From contig JAMCQP010000026.1 in the NCBI GenBank assembly GCA_023381695.1, positions 1-64,000 on the forward strand: a stretch of DNA of 64,000 nucleotides, written 5' to 3'. Under the pieces are notes generated by a model. It saw nothing but the letters and a program-made list of their open reading frames with translations. It was not told the origin of the DNA and searched no databases. The translations under genes were made by a program, and so were the position numbers. How positions within the stretch are numbered: position 1 is the stretch's first letter; each line of letters begins with the position of its first letter. Below are positions 52,621 to 64,000 of the stretch, in pieces. The stretch is from Bacillota bacterium (GTDB taxonomy: Bacteria; Bacillota; UBA5301; JAMCQP01).

Positions 52621-53364
52621 TCACCCCCCGACCGCGGCTTTCCGCTTCTTGCGCCAGACCAACCGCGCGATCAAGATGCTGATTTCAAATAGGACGATCA
52701 TCGGCAACGCCATCATGGTCTGGGTAAAAATATCCGGTGTGGGCGTCAAAACAGCCGCCAGCACAAATATTCCCAGGATGGCATACCGCCGCTTTTTTGC
52801 CAAAGCCTCGGGCCGGATGATCCCCAGCCACGCCAGAAAAAGCACCAGAACCGGCAGTTCAAAAACCAGTCCAAATGGCAGCGCAAGGCCCAGTACAAAG
52901 GAGATATAGTTGTTAACGGTAATCATGGCCTCGAGGTTGTCGCCGGCGAAGGTGAGGAAGAAGCGCATCGCCGCCGGGATGATTAAGAAATAGGCAAAAG
53001 TTACGCCGCCGACAAACAGCAAAAAAGAGATTGGCACCAACAGAAAGCCGAGCCTCCTCTGCCGCCGGTTCAAGGAGGGGGAGATGAACCGCCAGAGGTG
53101 CCACAACGCCATTGGCAGCGTGATGATCGCGCCAACCGCGACGGCGATCTTGATTTGAGCAAAGAACGCTTCGGAAGGGCTCAAAAAGACCATCTGTTTC
53201 AAGGTGGATCCCGCCATCTGCAAGAGAAGGCGCGGGGCGTAGAAGTACGCCGCCACCGTGGACGCCGCCAAAAAGACGGCGATCCAGATCAACCGCCGCC
53301 GCAGTTCATCAAGGTGTCCGAGCAAAGAAGAGAATTCCACCTGTGGCAACCCGAATTCAGCCAT
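52621..53364 (-). CDS. tatC: twin-arginine translocase TatC (copy 1)
   Basis: 'LLGHLDELRRRLIW', 'FGLVFELPVLV', 'TPTPDIFTQTMMALPMIVLFEI'. Confidence 0.92.
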   Translation of the reverse strand: MAEFGLPQVEFSSLLGHLDELRRRLIWIAVFLAASTVAAYFYAPRLLLQMAGSTLKQMVFLSPSEAFFAQIKIAVAVGAIITLPMALWHLWRFISPSLNRRQRRLGFLLVPISFLLFVGGVTFAYFLIIPAAMRFFLTFAGDNLEAMITVNNYISFVLGLALPFGLVFELPVLVLFLAWLGIIRPEALAKKRRYAILGIFVLAAVLTPTPDIFTQTMMALPMIVLFEISILIARLVWRKKRKAAVGG

Positions 53365-54139
53365 TTGGCATCCCCTTCCTGGTGAATCTAGCAACTAAAA
53401 CCCCGATCTCGAAGAGAGCGATCATCGGCGCCGCCATCAACACCTGCGAAACCACGTCGGGCGGCGTCAGGACGGCTCCCAGCACAAAGGCCCAGAAATA
53501 AGCATGCTTTCGGTGCCTGAGCAAAAAGTTCAGATCAATAATCCCCAGCTTGATGAGGATCACCACCACCACCGGAAGCTCAAACATCAGGCCGAATGGG
53601 ATGAGCAGGGAAAGAACAAATCCCACCAGCCTGCCCACCGCCATCACGGGCTTAAGCCGCATGGTGCCGAAACCCAAAAAGAAGCTGAGGGCGATCGGGT
53701 AGATTACCAGATACGCAAAGACCACCCCCAACAAAAAGAGGAGGATGATCAACGGCACGTACCGCCGTAGATACCTCTCCTCCCGCCTGGTCAGTCCCGG
53801 CAGGACAAACCGCCAGATCTCGCTGAGCACCACCGGAGAAGCAAAGACCAAACCGATCATCAGGGCGATCTTCAGGTAGGTGAAGAACCCCTCGGCGGGG
53901 GCCACGAAGATCAGCCGGCCAACCGACCTCCCGAGGATGCGCACCACGCGAGGCGCCAGGAGGTATCCGCCCACCGAACCAACCGCCGTGGCAGCCGAAG
54001 AGACAATGATCCTTCGCCGCAACTCGCCAAGATGCTCAACGATGGTCATTGTCCCATCCGGTCTTTCCGCGATCAACCCGCCTTCCGGCCCCTCGGCAAG
54101 GCTCTGGTCACTTGTCGGCCTTGCTGTTCTTTGCGTCAT
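53357..54139 (-). CDS. tatC: twin-arginine translocase TatC (copy 2)
   Basis: '[15 protein letters not shown]', '[11 protein letters not shown]', '[22 protein letters not shown]'. Confidence 0.92.
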   Translation of the reverse strand: MTQRTARPTSDQSLAEGPEGGLIAERPDGTMTIVEHLGELRRRIIVSSAATAVGSVGGYLLAPRVVRILGRSVGRLIFVAPAEGFFTYLKIALMIGLVFASPVVLSEIWRFVLPGLTRREERYLRRYVPLIILLFLLGVVFAYLVIYPIALSFFLGFGTMRLKPVMAVGRLVGFVLSLLIPFGLMFELPVVVVILIKLGIIDLNFLLRHRKHAYFWAFVLGAVLTPPDVVSQVLMAAPMIALFEIGVLVARFTRKGMPNG

Positions 54140-54299
54140 TGCCCTCTTCCTTGTCATTATTGACGGCACGCTTAAATTCGGTTATGCTGCGACCGATCGC
54201 CTTGCCCACCTCAGGAAGTTTCGCCGGCCCAAAGATGATTAGAGCAACCACCAGGATCAGGATCAGTTCCGGGACGCCGATTCCAAACACCTTGCTCAC
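54108..54299 (-). CDS. tatA: TatA/TatE family translocase subunit
   Basis: '[42 protein letters not shown]'. Confidence 0.93.
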   Translation of the reverse strand: MSKVFGIGVPELILILVVALIIFGPAKLPEVGKAIGRSITEFKRAVNNDKEEGNDAKNSKADK

Positions 54300-54397
54300 C
54301 TCGCTAGTAAAGTAATTTGCGACAGGCGAACCCCAATCCGCCTTAAAGGCTCCCTAATAAATTCGCCGGAACTTACCGCAAATCCTTCTTATCCCGC

Positions 54398-54589
54398 TTA
54401 TCTTTTCTCCCGGCCGATCTCGTTGATAAGCTCACCAAGCTCCGTAGCACGGGTATCCACCGTCACACTGTTTCCCACCAGGTTATTTCCGGCTGCCCCC
54501 ATGGTTCCCATGAGGGCGCCCGCCGTCCTGGCCCCCAACGCCGGGTTTTTGGCAAGGCGCGCCCGCCGGAAGCCTTTTCGTCTGCTCAT
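54398..54589 (-). CDS. small basic protein of unknown function
   Basis: MSRRKGFRRARLAKNPALGARTAGALMGTMG...; SD GGAGGT before ATG. Confidence 0.5.
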   Translation of the reverse strand: MSRRKGFRRARLAKNPALGARTAGALMGTMGAAGNNLVGNSVTVDTRATELGELINEIGREKR

Positions 54590-54710
54590 ACACACACCTC
54601 CTGCACTCGGAACGCCTCCTTTTCGAAGCCATTTAGAGGCCATCCCCTGGGGCTAGTATGGCACAGACGGTCAAAGCCCATTCTACATGAGCCCAGGGAT
54701 GGGCGAGGTG

Positions 54711-54740
54711 GCGCACCGGCCATGGATGGCCATGGTGCGC
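54711..54740. repeat. intergenic hairpin without a U-tract
   Basis: GCGCACC...CCATGGATGGCCATGGTGCGC. Confidence 0.7.
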
Positions 54741-55435
54741 TAGTTGTAGGCGAATATCAGAACCTGGGGTTTTGCGGGCTGCGTCATGTTCTGGGGAACC
54801 TCCACCTGGTGCTCCCGCTTCCCAAGCCAGACGACATCCGGCCAGCCGGCGACAAAGGGCTGGAGATCCGCAATGGGCCAGTCGGCGTTCACTTCGGTTT
54901 TATAATGCATCGGAATCACTACGGCGGGGTTGAGGCGCGCCACCACGTCCCAGGCCGTCCGGGCGTCAATGGTGAAAAAGCCGCCCACGGGGATCAGCAA
55001 GATATCCAGCCGGCCAAGCGCCGCCACCTGCCCGGGGGTTAACGCATGGCCGAGATCGCCCAGGTGAGCAACCCGCAAATTGCCCGATTCAAAGACAAAG
55101 GCTGCGTTCTTGCCTCTTTTTTGCCCCCCGTCGGCGTCATGGTAGGTGGGAACCGTGTAGATTCCGAGCCCCTGCACCGTCTCCCGCACCGTGGCCCATT
55201 CCTTTCCGCCGGAAGTAAGCCCGTGCAAGTCCTCTGGATGCCCATTCACCCTGTTTACCGCGTTGTGATCGTGATGTTCATGGCTGCAGGTCACAATCTC
55301 CGCCGGTTTATCAGGCGGCGGATAACCTACCGAAGCATCAAAAGGATCGGTCATCACCGCCGGCCCGGCCGGCCATTTCAAAAGAAAACAGGAATGCCCG
55401 AAATAGGTAATCTCCAACCCGGTATCCACCGCCAT
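54740..55435 (-). CDS. metal-dependent hydrolase, MBL fold (UPF0173-like)
   Basis: 'EITYFGHSCFLL', 'VTCSHEHHDHNAV', 'LRVAHLGDLGHAL'. Confidence 0.9.
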   Translation of the reverse strand: MAVDTGLEITYFGHSCFLLKWPAGPAVMTDPFDASVGYPPPDKPAEIVTCSHEHHDHNAVNRVNGHPEDLHGLTSGGKEWATVRETVQGLGIYTVPTYHDADGGQKRGKNAAFVFESGNLRVAHLGDLGHALTPGQVAALGRLDILLIPVGGFFTIDARTAWDVVARLNPAVVIPMHYKTEVNADWPIADLQPFVAGWPDVVWLGKREHQVEVPQNMTQPAKPQVLIFAYN

Positions 55436-55455
55436 CGCCGCCCCCTCCTTCCAGG

Positions 55456-55830
55456 CTACTTCGCCTGCTCGATCTTTATCGCGGCCCCGTCGCGCACTGC
55501 CGCCAAGACTTTTGGATCGCCGGCGATCTTGCCGAAGACATTCACCGGGCTGGCCGCCCTGGGTTCGTCGCCCACGCTGGCGGGCGTGGGGCCGAAAAAG
55601 ATGCAGAAAGCGCTGCCGGGAGGCCAGTAGCCCAGATCCCCCTCCTCAACCACCGCGCGCCCGTCCTCCGAGCCAAGTTTAACCGCGATCCCGAAATAGA
55701 TCTCGTCCCCCCACCGATTGCCGCGCCCGGTAATCGGCAAAGCCTGCCAGATCGCATCCGCCGTCTTGCTGCCGTTTAAAACCGCCGCGACCTCCACTCC
55801 CGCCGCCGAAATCTTGATCTTTCGCTCCAT
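55456..55830 (-). CDS. cyclophilin-like fold protein
   Basis: 'RGNRWGDEIYFGIAVKLGSEDGRAVVEEGDLGYWPPGSAFCIFFGPTPAS'. Confidence 0.75.
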   Translation of the reverse strand: MERKIKISAAGVEVAAVLNGSKTADAIWQALPITGRGNRWGDEIYFGIAVKLGSEDGRAVVEEGDLGYWPPGSAFCIFFGPTPASVGDEPRAASPVNVFGKIAGDPKVLAAVRDGAAIKIEQAK

Positions 55831-55849
55831 CCTCTCGCCCCCTCGACCT

Positions 55850-56791
55850 TCAGTTTGTCTGGGTTTGCCGGTCCGTCCCGGTTTTAATCCCCCATTGCAA
55901 TAATAAAACCCCGCCCACAATAAAACTTCCCCCGGCCAGCTGGTAGGACGTGAGCCGCTCGCCCAGCAGCGTGACCGCCAGAAGAACGGTTACCACGGGT
56001 TCAAAGGTACTTACAATCGACGCCCACGCCGGTCCGAGCTTCTGAAGGCCGGCCGCGAAGGCCGCTATCGCCACGACCGTCGAAAAGACGGCGATCACCC
56101 CGATGGCCAGCCACGACGGCAGCGGCAGATCAAACTTGAGCTGGCCGGCAAAGGCCCCGTACCCCACAAAAAGTATCGCCGCGGCGGTGATCACGTAAAC
56201 CGACATGATCCTCGGGGAGACCATCGACACCGCCCTGGTCACGGCGAGAATATAGAGCGAGTATAAAAATGCCCCCGCCAGGGCCAGAGTGATCCCCGTA
56301 ACATTCAGCCCCAAACCGGGCGCCCAGAGCATCAGCAAGGTCCCCGACGCCGACAGGAGCAATGCCATAATCTTGCGCCGCTCCAGCCTTTCCCTGAAGA
56401 ACAGGTAAGCCAGCACGGTGACAAAGGCCGGGTAGACATAAAAGAACATGGCCACCGCGGATGATGGAAGATAGCGCAGCGATTCAAAATATAGCGTGGA
56501 GACGGCGCCGTACCCCAACGAGCCCATCCCGAACAGAAATGCCGATCTTTTCAGGCCAACCGCCACCCTGACCTTTTCCTTACCGAGTCCCAGGAGCGCC
56601 CACAAAAGAAGCGCCCCCGCCGTGAAGCGCAAGGCCAGGACCGTCACCACATTGGCCCCGCCCGCGTAGGCCACCTTGGCCAAAACGGCCATGCTCCCAA
56701 AGCCCGCCGCGGAGACCATGATCAATAATACGCCTTTCCCACGCTCACCCAAGTCGTTACCCCACCCCTGGGATTCAAATCCCGGTTCCAT
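55850..56791 (-). CDS. EamA/DMT family transporter
   Basis: ten hydrophobic segments; 'AMFFYVYPAFVTVLAYLFFRERL' and 'STFEPVVTVLLAVTLLGERLT' EamA repeats. Confidence 0.9.
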   Translation of the reverse strand: MEPGFESQGWGNDLGERGKGVLLIMVSAAGFGSMAVLAKVAYAGGANVVTVLALRFTAGALLLWALLGLGKEKVRVAVGLKRSAFLFGMGSLGYGAVSTLYFESLRYLPSSAVAMFFYVYPAFVTVLAYLFFRERLERRKIMALLLSASGTLLMLWAPGLGLNVTGITLALAGAFLYSLYILAVTRAVSMVSPRIMSVYVITAAAILFVGYGAFAGQLKFDLPLPSWLAIGVIAVFSTVVAIAAFAAGLQKLGPAWASIVSTFEPVVTVLLAVTLLGERLTSYQLAGGSFIVGGVLLLQWGIKTGTDRQTQTN

Positions 56792-56824
56792 GGCAATATC
56801 ATACCGCACAAAGATGTGTAATGC

Positions 56825-56869
56825 AAGCCGCCTTATCCTGGCCCGCAAGGGCAAGGATAAGGCGGCTAC
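56825..56869. terminator. long intergenic hairpin between EamA gene and upstream ORF
   Basis: AGCCGCCTTATCCT...AGGATAAGGCGGCT perfect 14-bp stem. Confidence 0.6.
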
Positions 56870-56909
56870 TTCTCGGCCAACAGCTCTTTTGGTCTTTGAA
56901 TCGGCGGAC

Positions 56910-57572
56910 TCAGGCCACCGTACCGCCGGCTTCCTTTCCGGCTTCGGCCTTGCCGGGGCTCTTTTCCGCCAGAAGTTTTTCGGCCCGGACCGGGTTGAAG
57001 ATGCCGCAGGGGCAGAATTTGGCCAGCTTGACCGCCGCCTGCCCGGGCGTCATCCGGCCCTGGCGGACCGCGTCGGCCATCTTCCGCACAAAATCCGGCG
57101 ATATCATGTGATGGCCGCACATGGTAGTGATGGCCATCACGTCGTCTCCCGGCAAGAGTTCCTTCTTCCCCCACACTCCCAGCGAGAAGTTGATGGTGTG
57201 AGGCTCCACGCCGGCCTCCCGGCAAGCGGGAAGCACCTCGTCAAGAAGGCCGCTGATGATCATGGATAACCCCGTATCTTTCTCTTTCACGCCCCGGAGG
57301 AACTTGACCACCTGCCGCCGGGAAGTGAAGACTCCCCGCACCCGGGACTCCTTGCGCAGTATCTTCTTTAGCTCCTCCGGCGGAACCGCCACCACGGAGC
57401 CCACCTTCACGTCTCCCCAGTTCTCCGAGTCGCAGGCTTCCGCCACGGCGATGATCTCCCGGGCCTTCTCCGGGATGTTGGAATCATTGATTCCCCTGGT
57501 CTGATACATCATCCAGACATAATCCCCGCGCAAGGACTCGATGGAACCGGAACGGTGCAAACTGTGCGTCAC
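56910..57572 (-). CDS. conserved protein of unknown function with Cys/His motifs
   Basis: ORF with 'TTMCGHHMISPDF' and 'KFCPCGIFNP'. Confidence 0.7.
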   Translation of the reverse strand: MTHSLHRSGSIESLRGDYVWMMYQTRGINDSNIPEKAREIIAVAEACDSENWGDVKVGSVVAVPPEELKKILRKESRVRGVFTSRRQVVKFLRGVKEKDTGLSMIISGLLDEVLPACREAGVEPHTINFSLGVWGKKELLPGDDVMAITTMCGHHMISPDFVRKMADAVRQGRMTPGQAAVKLAKFCPCGIFNPVRAEKLLAEKSPGKAEAGKEAGGTVA

Positions 57573-57587
57573 GACGTTTCCTCCTTT

Positions 57588-58317
57588 TTACCCGGCCAGG
57601 GGCCGGCCAAGCCCTACATTGACCTTTCCCCGGATCGGGCGCGGAAGCCCCAACTCCTCCAGGATCTCCAGAACCGGTGTGTGGCCGTTGGCATCGGTCC
57701 TGGCCACCAGGCCCAGGGAAAAGACGGTGTCAATCTGTTTTTCTACTTCCCGCAGGGCCTCCAGCACCTTCGGCAGGCCCGAAACCGGGCACTTCCCCTC
57801 CACAATCATGGACAACAGGTACTGATCCAGCACCTCTTCCTGGAGCCGGCCAGTAGCCCGATCCTTGAGCACAAGCCCAATCGGCGAGTTCTCCGGCCCC
57901 TCGATCTCCAGCCCCGCAGCCGTCACCGCCATGGCCACCTTCTCCACGTCCCGCATCGATGTCCCGACCCCGGGGCGGCCCAGGTCGATGCAGACCCCAA
58001 CCTCGCCCGGCCTGAACCTCCCGGTGACGTCGTTGGTCTTGGCCTCCTCGGTTCCCCGCCCGGGAACGCCGGTCTCCTTGAGCGTCTCCGTGGGATCGCT
58101 CAGGGTATGTTTGAAGATCTCGCCAAAACCGACAAGCGGCTGGGCTTCAATGGCTCCCACCGGGCAGACCTTCTCCCGCATGCAGACATAGCATTCGGTG
58201 CAACACCCGGGATCGATCCGCGCCATCTTGTCTTCCACCCGGATGGCCCGTACCGTGCAATACGGCACGCAATTGCCGCATCCGGTGCACTTCTCCACAT
58301 TCACGACCGCCAATTTC
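57588..58317 (-). CDS. 4Fe-4S ferredoxin-type protein with C-terminal extension
   Basis: 'CTGCGNCVPYCTVRAIRVEDKMARIDPGCCTECYVCMREKVCPVGAI'. Confidence 0.85.
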
Positions 58318-58349
58318 AACCCTCCCAAATCCCGTGGACATACTCCTGC

Positions 58350-58587
58350 AGGGTAGTTCCAGCTTCCGCAATGCTTCACGGAGAGGGCTGCGGCTGATTC
58401 CCATCTTTCCAGCGATCTCGGTTTCGATAATCCTTTCTCCTTCCCGGAGTTGCCCGGACAAGATCGCCTCCCGCAGCTGCCGGAAGACCTGTTCATGCAG
58501 GGTCTCCTGGCGCAACGAGATCTGATCCAGAAAATCACTCAAACCCATCCCGCGGTATGCAGTCACCTTTCGACGAAGAACCTCCAA
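58350..58587 (-). pseudogene. truncated GntR/FadR-type regulator (HTH only)
   Basis: 'LHEQVFRQLREAILSGQLREGERIIETEIAGKMGISRSPLREALRKLEL', then no effector domain. Confidence 0.65.
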
Positions 58588-58699
58588 AATCCTCCGTCAT
58601 AACCCCGCCGTAAAAACCATGCCGTTTCATTCTCCATTTTCCGGGACTAATAGCGTCCAGATATCAGGGGAATAATCTGATCGTGGCATCTTTCATGAA

Positions 58700-59557
58700 A
58701 TGCTTCAGGTGGAGGTGGCCTCGCTGAACTTCTTTGACGTCTTCTGGCTTGTCCTTTTTATCTTTACCCTCATGCCCATGTTTAAACTCCGGCGGCTGGC
58801 GCGCCTTCGCCTGCGCGCCTTTGAGGCGTTGCAGGAGCGCCGGCGCGCCCGGCTGATCACCCTCATTCACCGGCAGGAGTCCCTGAGTTTTCTGGGCATC
58901 CCCTTCCGGCGTTACATCGACATCGAGGACTCCGAACAGGTCTTGCGAGCCATTCGCCTCACACCGGACGAGATGCCCATCGACATTCTCCTGCATACCC
59001 CGGGTGGCCTGGTGCTGGCCACGGAACAGATCGCCATGGGCCTGCGCAAGCACAAGGGCAAGGTGACGGTATTGGTGCCTCATTACGCCATGTCTGGCGG
59101 GACAATGCTCGCTCTGGCCGCAGACGAGATTATCATGGACGAAAACGCCGTGCTTGGCCCGGTGGATCCCCAACTGGGGAATTTCCCCGCCGCGTCGATC
59201 CTGAAAGCGGTGGAACAAAAGGACAAGAACGAGGTGGACGACGAAACCCTCATCCTGGCGGACGTGGCCAAGAAAGCCATGGCCCAGGTTGAATCCTTTC
59301 TGGTCAAACTGCTTGAAGACCGGATGGACGAAGAAAAGGCCCGGCAGATCGCCCGGACCTTCAGCGAGGGACGCTGGACCCATGACTACCCGATTACCTG
59401 TGAAGCACTGGCCGAAATGGGGCTGCCAGTAAAGACCGGCCTGCCCAAGGAAGTCTACGAACTCATGGAACTATACCCCCAACCGCCGCAACAGCGGCCG
59501 TCGGTGCAATATATCCCCATTCCCAGGCCGGAAAAAGAGTTCACCAAAGAAAAGTGA
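58700..59557 (+). CDS. SDH/Clp-fold serine protease-like membrane protein
   Basis: N-terminal TM, 'IDILLHTPGGLVLATEQIAMGL', 'VLVPHYAMSGGTMLALAADEIIMDENAVLGPVDPQLG'. Confidence 0.9.
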   Translation: MLQVEVASLNFFDVFWLVLFIFTLMPMFKLRRLARLRLRAFEALQERRRARLITLIHRQESLSFLGIPFRRYIDIEDSEQVLRAIRLTPDEMPIDILLHTPGGLVLATEQIAMGLRKHKGKVTVLVPHYAMSGGTMLALAADEIIMDENAVLGPVDPQLGNFPAASILKAVEQKDKNEVDDETLILADVAKKAMAQVESFLVKLLEDRMDEEKARQIARTFSEGRWTHDYPITCEALAEMGLPVKTGLPKEVYELMELYPQPPQQRPSVQYIPIPRPEKEFTKEK

Positions 59558-59564
59558 ACCCGTG

Positions 59565-59599
59565 AATAGGAGCGGCTCCTGTTTGAAGCCGCTCCTATT
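59565..59599. terminator. convergent hairpin between two genes
   Basis: AATAGGAGCGGCT-cctgtttga-AGCCGCTCCTATT. Confidence 0.65.
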
Positions 59600-60614
59600 C
59601 CTCGTAGATCAGGTACTTCTCCCGCACCTGCATGAAACTTCTCCGGGACGGCGCCCAGCTCTCCACGATTCGTGAGACGTCTTCCCCCGCCTCAAGGCGA
59701 TGGCGCACATCATCAGCGCCCATCAAAAGGTCGAAATTGGAAAAGGCCGGCATGAAAACAACAGGGCGGAAGCACGCCCCCGGCAGGTTCTTGGCGTTAA
59801 GATGGCGGGCAAGGTCGAAAGCGGAGACCCAGGGGGATCCAAAGATCTCGAAAGGCCGCGTCGTCCCGCGCCCCTCGGACAGATTGGCCCCCTCCAGAAG
59901 GCAGGTCCCGGGATAAACAAGAACGGTGTCCAGCGTCGGCATGTTGGGTGAGGGTTGCACCCAGGGGAGGCCGGTCTGCAAGTACGGCAAGGAACGTTGC
60001 CAGTTCTCCACCGGGATAACCTCCAGTTCTGCTCCCAGCCCCTCTTCCCCATTGGCCATCATGGCTATCTCACCGGCGGTCATCCCGTGCCGGATGGCCA
60101 GAGGCAGTGCGCCAACAAAGGATTCAAAACCGGGAGCGACCACATTTCCCTCCACCTCCTGCCCTCCTAGCGGGTTGGGGCGATCCAAAACCATGAACCC
60201 CACTCCTTGCCTGGCTGCCGCGCGAAGCGCGTAGACCATGGTATAGATGTAGGTATAATAACGAACCCCGATGTCCTGGATGTCGTAGATGATCAGGTCG
60301 ATCCCGTCCAGCATCTCCGAGGTGGGCGCCAGGTGATCGTCGAAAAGGCTGTAAACCGGGACTCCGGTGCGGGAATCCACCGAGGAAACCACCGGCTGTG
60401 CATCCTGCGCCGCGCCCTGAATCCCGTGCTCCGGTCCGAAGAGTGCCCGGAGCCTCACATCCGGCAAACCCACCAGAGCATCCACCGTCGATGCCAGATC
60501 CCTGGTTACGCCCGTGGCGTTGGTTAAAATGGCGATTGATCGCCCCTTTATGGCCTTTCCGCCCGCCCGCAGCAGGAGATCCACCCCGCTGGCGCACGCG
60601 TGTTTTCGTTTCAT
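59595..60614 (-). CDS. DUF1343 / exo-beta-N-acetylmuramidase NamZ-like protein
   Basis: 'FGPEHGIQGAAQ', 'YDIQDIGVRYYTYIYTM', 'LDRPNPLGG', 'SEGRGTTRPFEIFGSPW'. Confidence 0.88.
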   Translation of the reverse strand: MKRKHACASGVDLLLRAGGKAIKGRSIAILTNATGVTRDLASTVDALVGLPDVRLRALFGPEHGIQGAAQDAQPVVSSVDSRTGVPVYSLFDDHLAPTSEMLDGIDLIIYDIQDIGVRYYTYIYTMVYALRAAARQGVGFMVLDRPNPLGGQEVEGNVVAPGFESFVGALPLAIRHGMTAGEIAMMANGEEGLGAELEVIPVENWQRSLPYLQTGLPWVQPSPNMPTLDTVLVYPGTCLLEGANLSEGRGTTRPFEIFGSPWVSAFDLARHLNAKNLPGACFRPVVFMPAFSNFDLLMGADDVRHRLEAGEDVSRIVESWAPSRRSFMQVREKYLIYEE

Positions 60615-60670
60615 CTTTCTCTCCCCTGTGCTTCAAGATCCCTTTTTCGCCTGGCCTGCGAAAATCCCTT

Positions 60671-60910
60671 TTAAAACTTGAAGGCGCTGAACGTTCTCTG
60701 CAAGGTTTGCGCCATTTCCGACAGCGTTTCAGCCGATGCGGTGATCTTCCGGATAATAGCATCATATTCCTCGCGAGAAATTTTTTGCCCACCGGCGGCG
60801 GTGCCGGTTCCGGTCGCCAGGAGGCTTGCCAATGTCGGTTTGATCCGGCCGCTCTCAACCAATTCTTCCCGTATCTCTTCGAAATCGGCCCGCCGGCAAA
60901 CTACTTTCAA
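60671..60910 (-). CDS. small hypothetical protein
   Basis: 79-aa ORF MKVVCRRADFEEIREELVESGRIKP...; helical C-terminus. Confidence 0.45.
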   Translation of the reverse strand: MKVVCRRADFEEIREELVESGRIKPTLASLLATGTGTAAGGQKISREEYDAIIRKITASAETLSEMAQTLQRTFSAFKF

Positions 60911-60961
60911 GTCAATGTCCGCACCCCTGCCCTCTAGCCCAATGCCCGGGCCTCCTGCTTA

Positions 60962-60996
60962 CAGGGCCAACCGTGCCATCCATGGCACTGGCCCTG
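60962..60996. repeat. intergenic hairpin downstream of the rRNA operon
   Basis: CAGGGCCA-acc-GTGCCATCCATGGCAC-TGGCCCTG. Confidence 0.75.
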
Positions 60997-61039
60997 CACT
61001 AGGACCTCCTGTCCGTCGCCGCAGGGTCCCGGCCCGGCT

Positions 61040-61074
61040 GCAAATAAGAAGGCCCCCTACTTCTGTAGTGAGCC
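61040..61074 (-). terminator. probable rRNA operon terminator
   Basis: AAGGCTCACTACAGAAGTAGGGGGCCTTCTTATTT on minus strand. Confidence 0.65.
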
Positions 61075-61083
61075 TTAAACAAA

Positions 61084-61203
61084 TTCCTGGCAACGACCTA
61101 CTCTCCCGGGACCCTGCGGTCCAAGTACCATCGGCGCTGGAGGGCTTAACTGCCGTGTTCGGAATGGGAACGGGTGTGACTCCTCCGCCATGGTCACCAG
61201 GAA
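61084..61203 (-). rRNA. 5S rRNA
   Basis: TTCCTGGTGACCATGGCGGAGGAGTCACACCCGTTCCCATTCCGAACACGGCAGTTAAG... Confidence 0.97.
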
Positions 61204-61332
61204 ACTGAAAACGTATCAAGTTGTCGGATACCGGCCGCTGGCCTTGCCGCCTCGCCTTGCGGCCAGGCGCCCGGGCAAGCCGCCCCTGTACCCTGAAAGT
61301 TGCACAGTGTATTTCCGAGAACCAATGCGCAG

Positions 61333-64000
<2,668 letters not shown>

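Overview
64 kb of chromosomal DNA from a GC-rich, probably spore-forming Firmicute (Bacillota). Nearly all of it is coded on the minus strand. Core blocks: a 5-tRNA cluster and sigH; VanW / rlmB / thyX / mrnC / cysS / cysE behind a Cys-type T-box; ispF-ispD; PIN-TRAM protein; CarD; disA-radA-clpC-mcsB-mcsA-ctsR behind a CtsR operator; cheB-cheA-cheW; guaB; metN-metI-metQ behind a SAM-I riboswitch; an FtsA/PilM-like protein; a molybdopterin oxidoreductase; an MCP; hppA; moaB / MOSC / moaC / moaA / tatC / tatC / tatA; a ferredoxin cluster; a NamZ-like protein; and a 5S-23S rRNA operon running off the right edge. A low-GC accessory patch (about 34.7-38.2 kb, next to tRNA-Arg) holds decayed defence-type genes: a truncated, frameshifted DUF1156-type DNA methylase, a split PD-(D/E)xK nuclease and a ParE-like toxin remnant. 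The most interesting undescribed signal is an apparent non-coding RNA on the plus strand (about 21.92-22.06 kb), convergent with the flanking patatin gene. It has two tandem Spo0A-box-like sequences, a long bulged hairpin with a C-rich loop resembling the 16S anti-Shine-Dalgarno, a second CU-rich anti-SD-like linker, and a strong intrinsic terminator. Other notable points: a SAM-I riboswitch that looks translational, apparent frameshifts in cysS and mcsB, a beta-barrel-like exported protein ending in Phe, and a MetQ without a lipobox. No searches were run; names come from reading the translations and from family knowledge.
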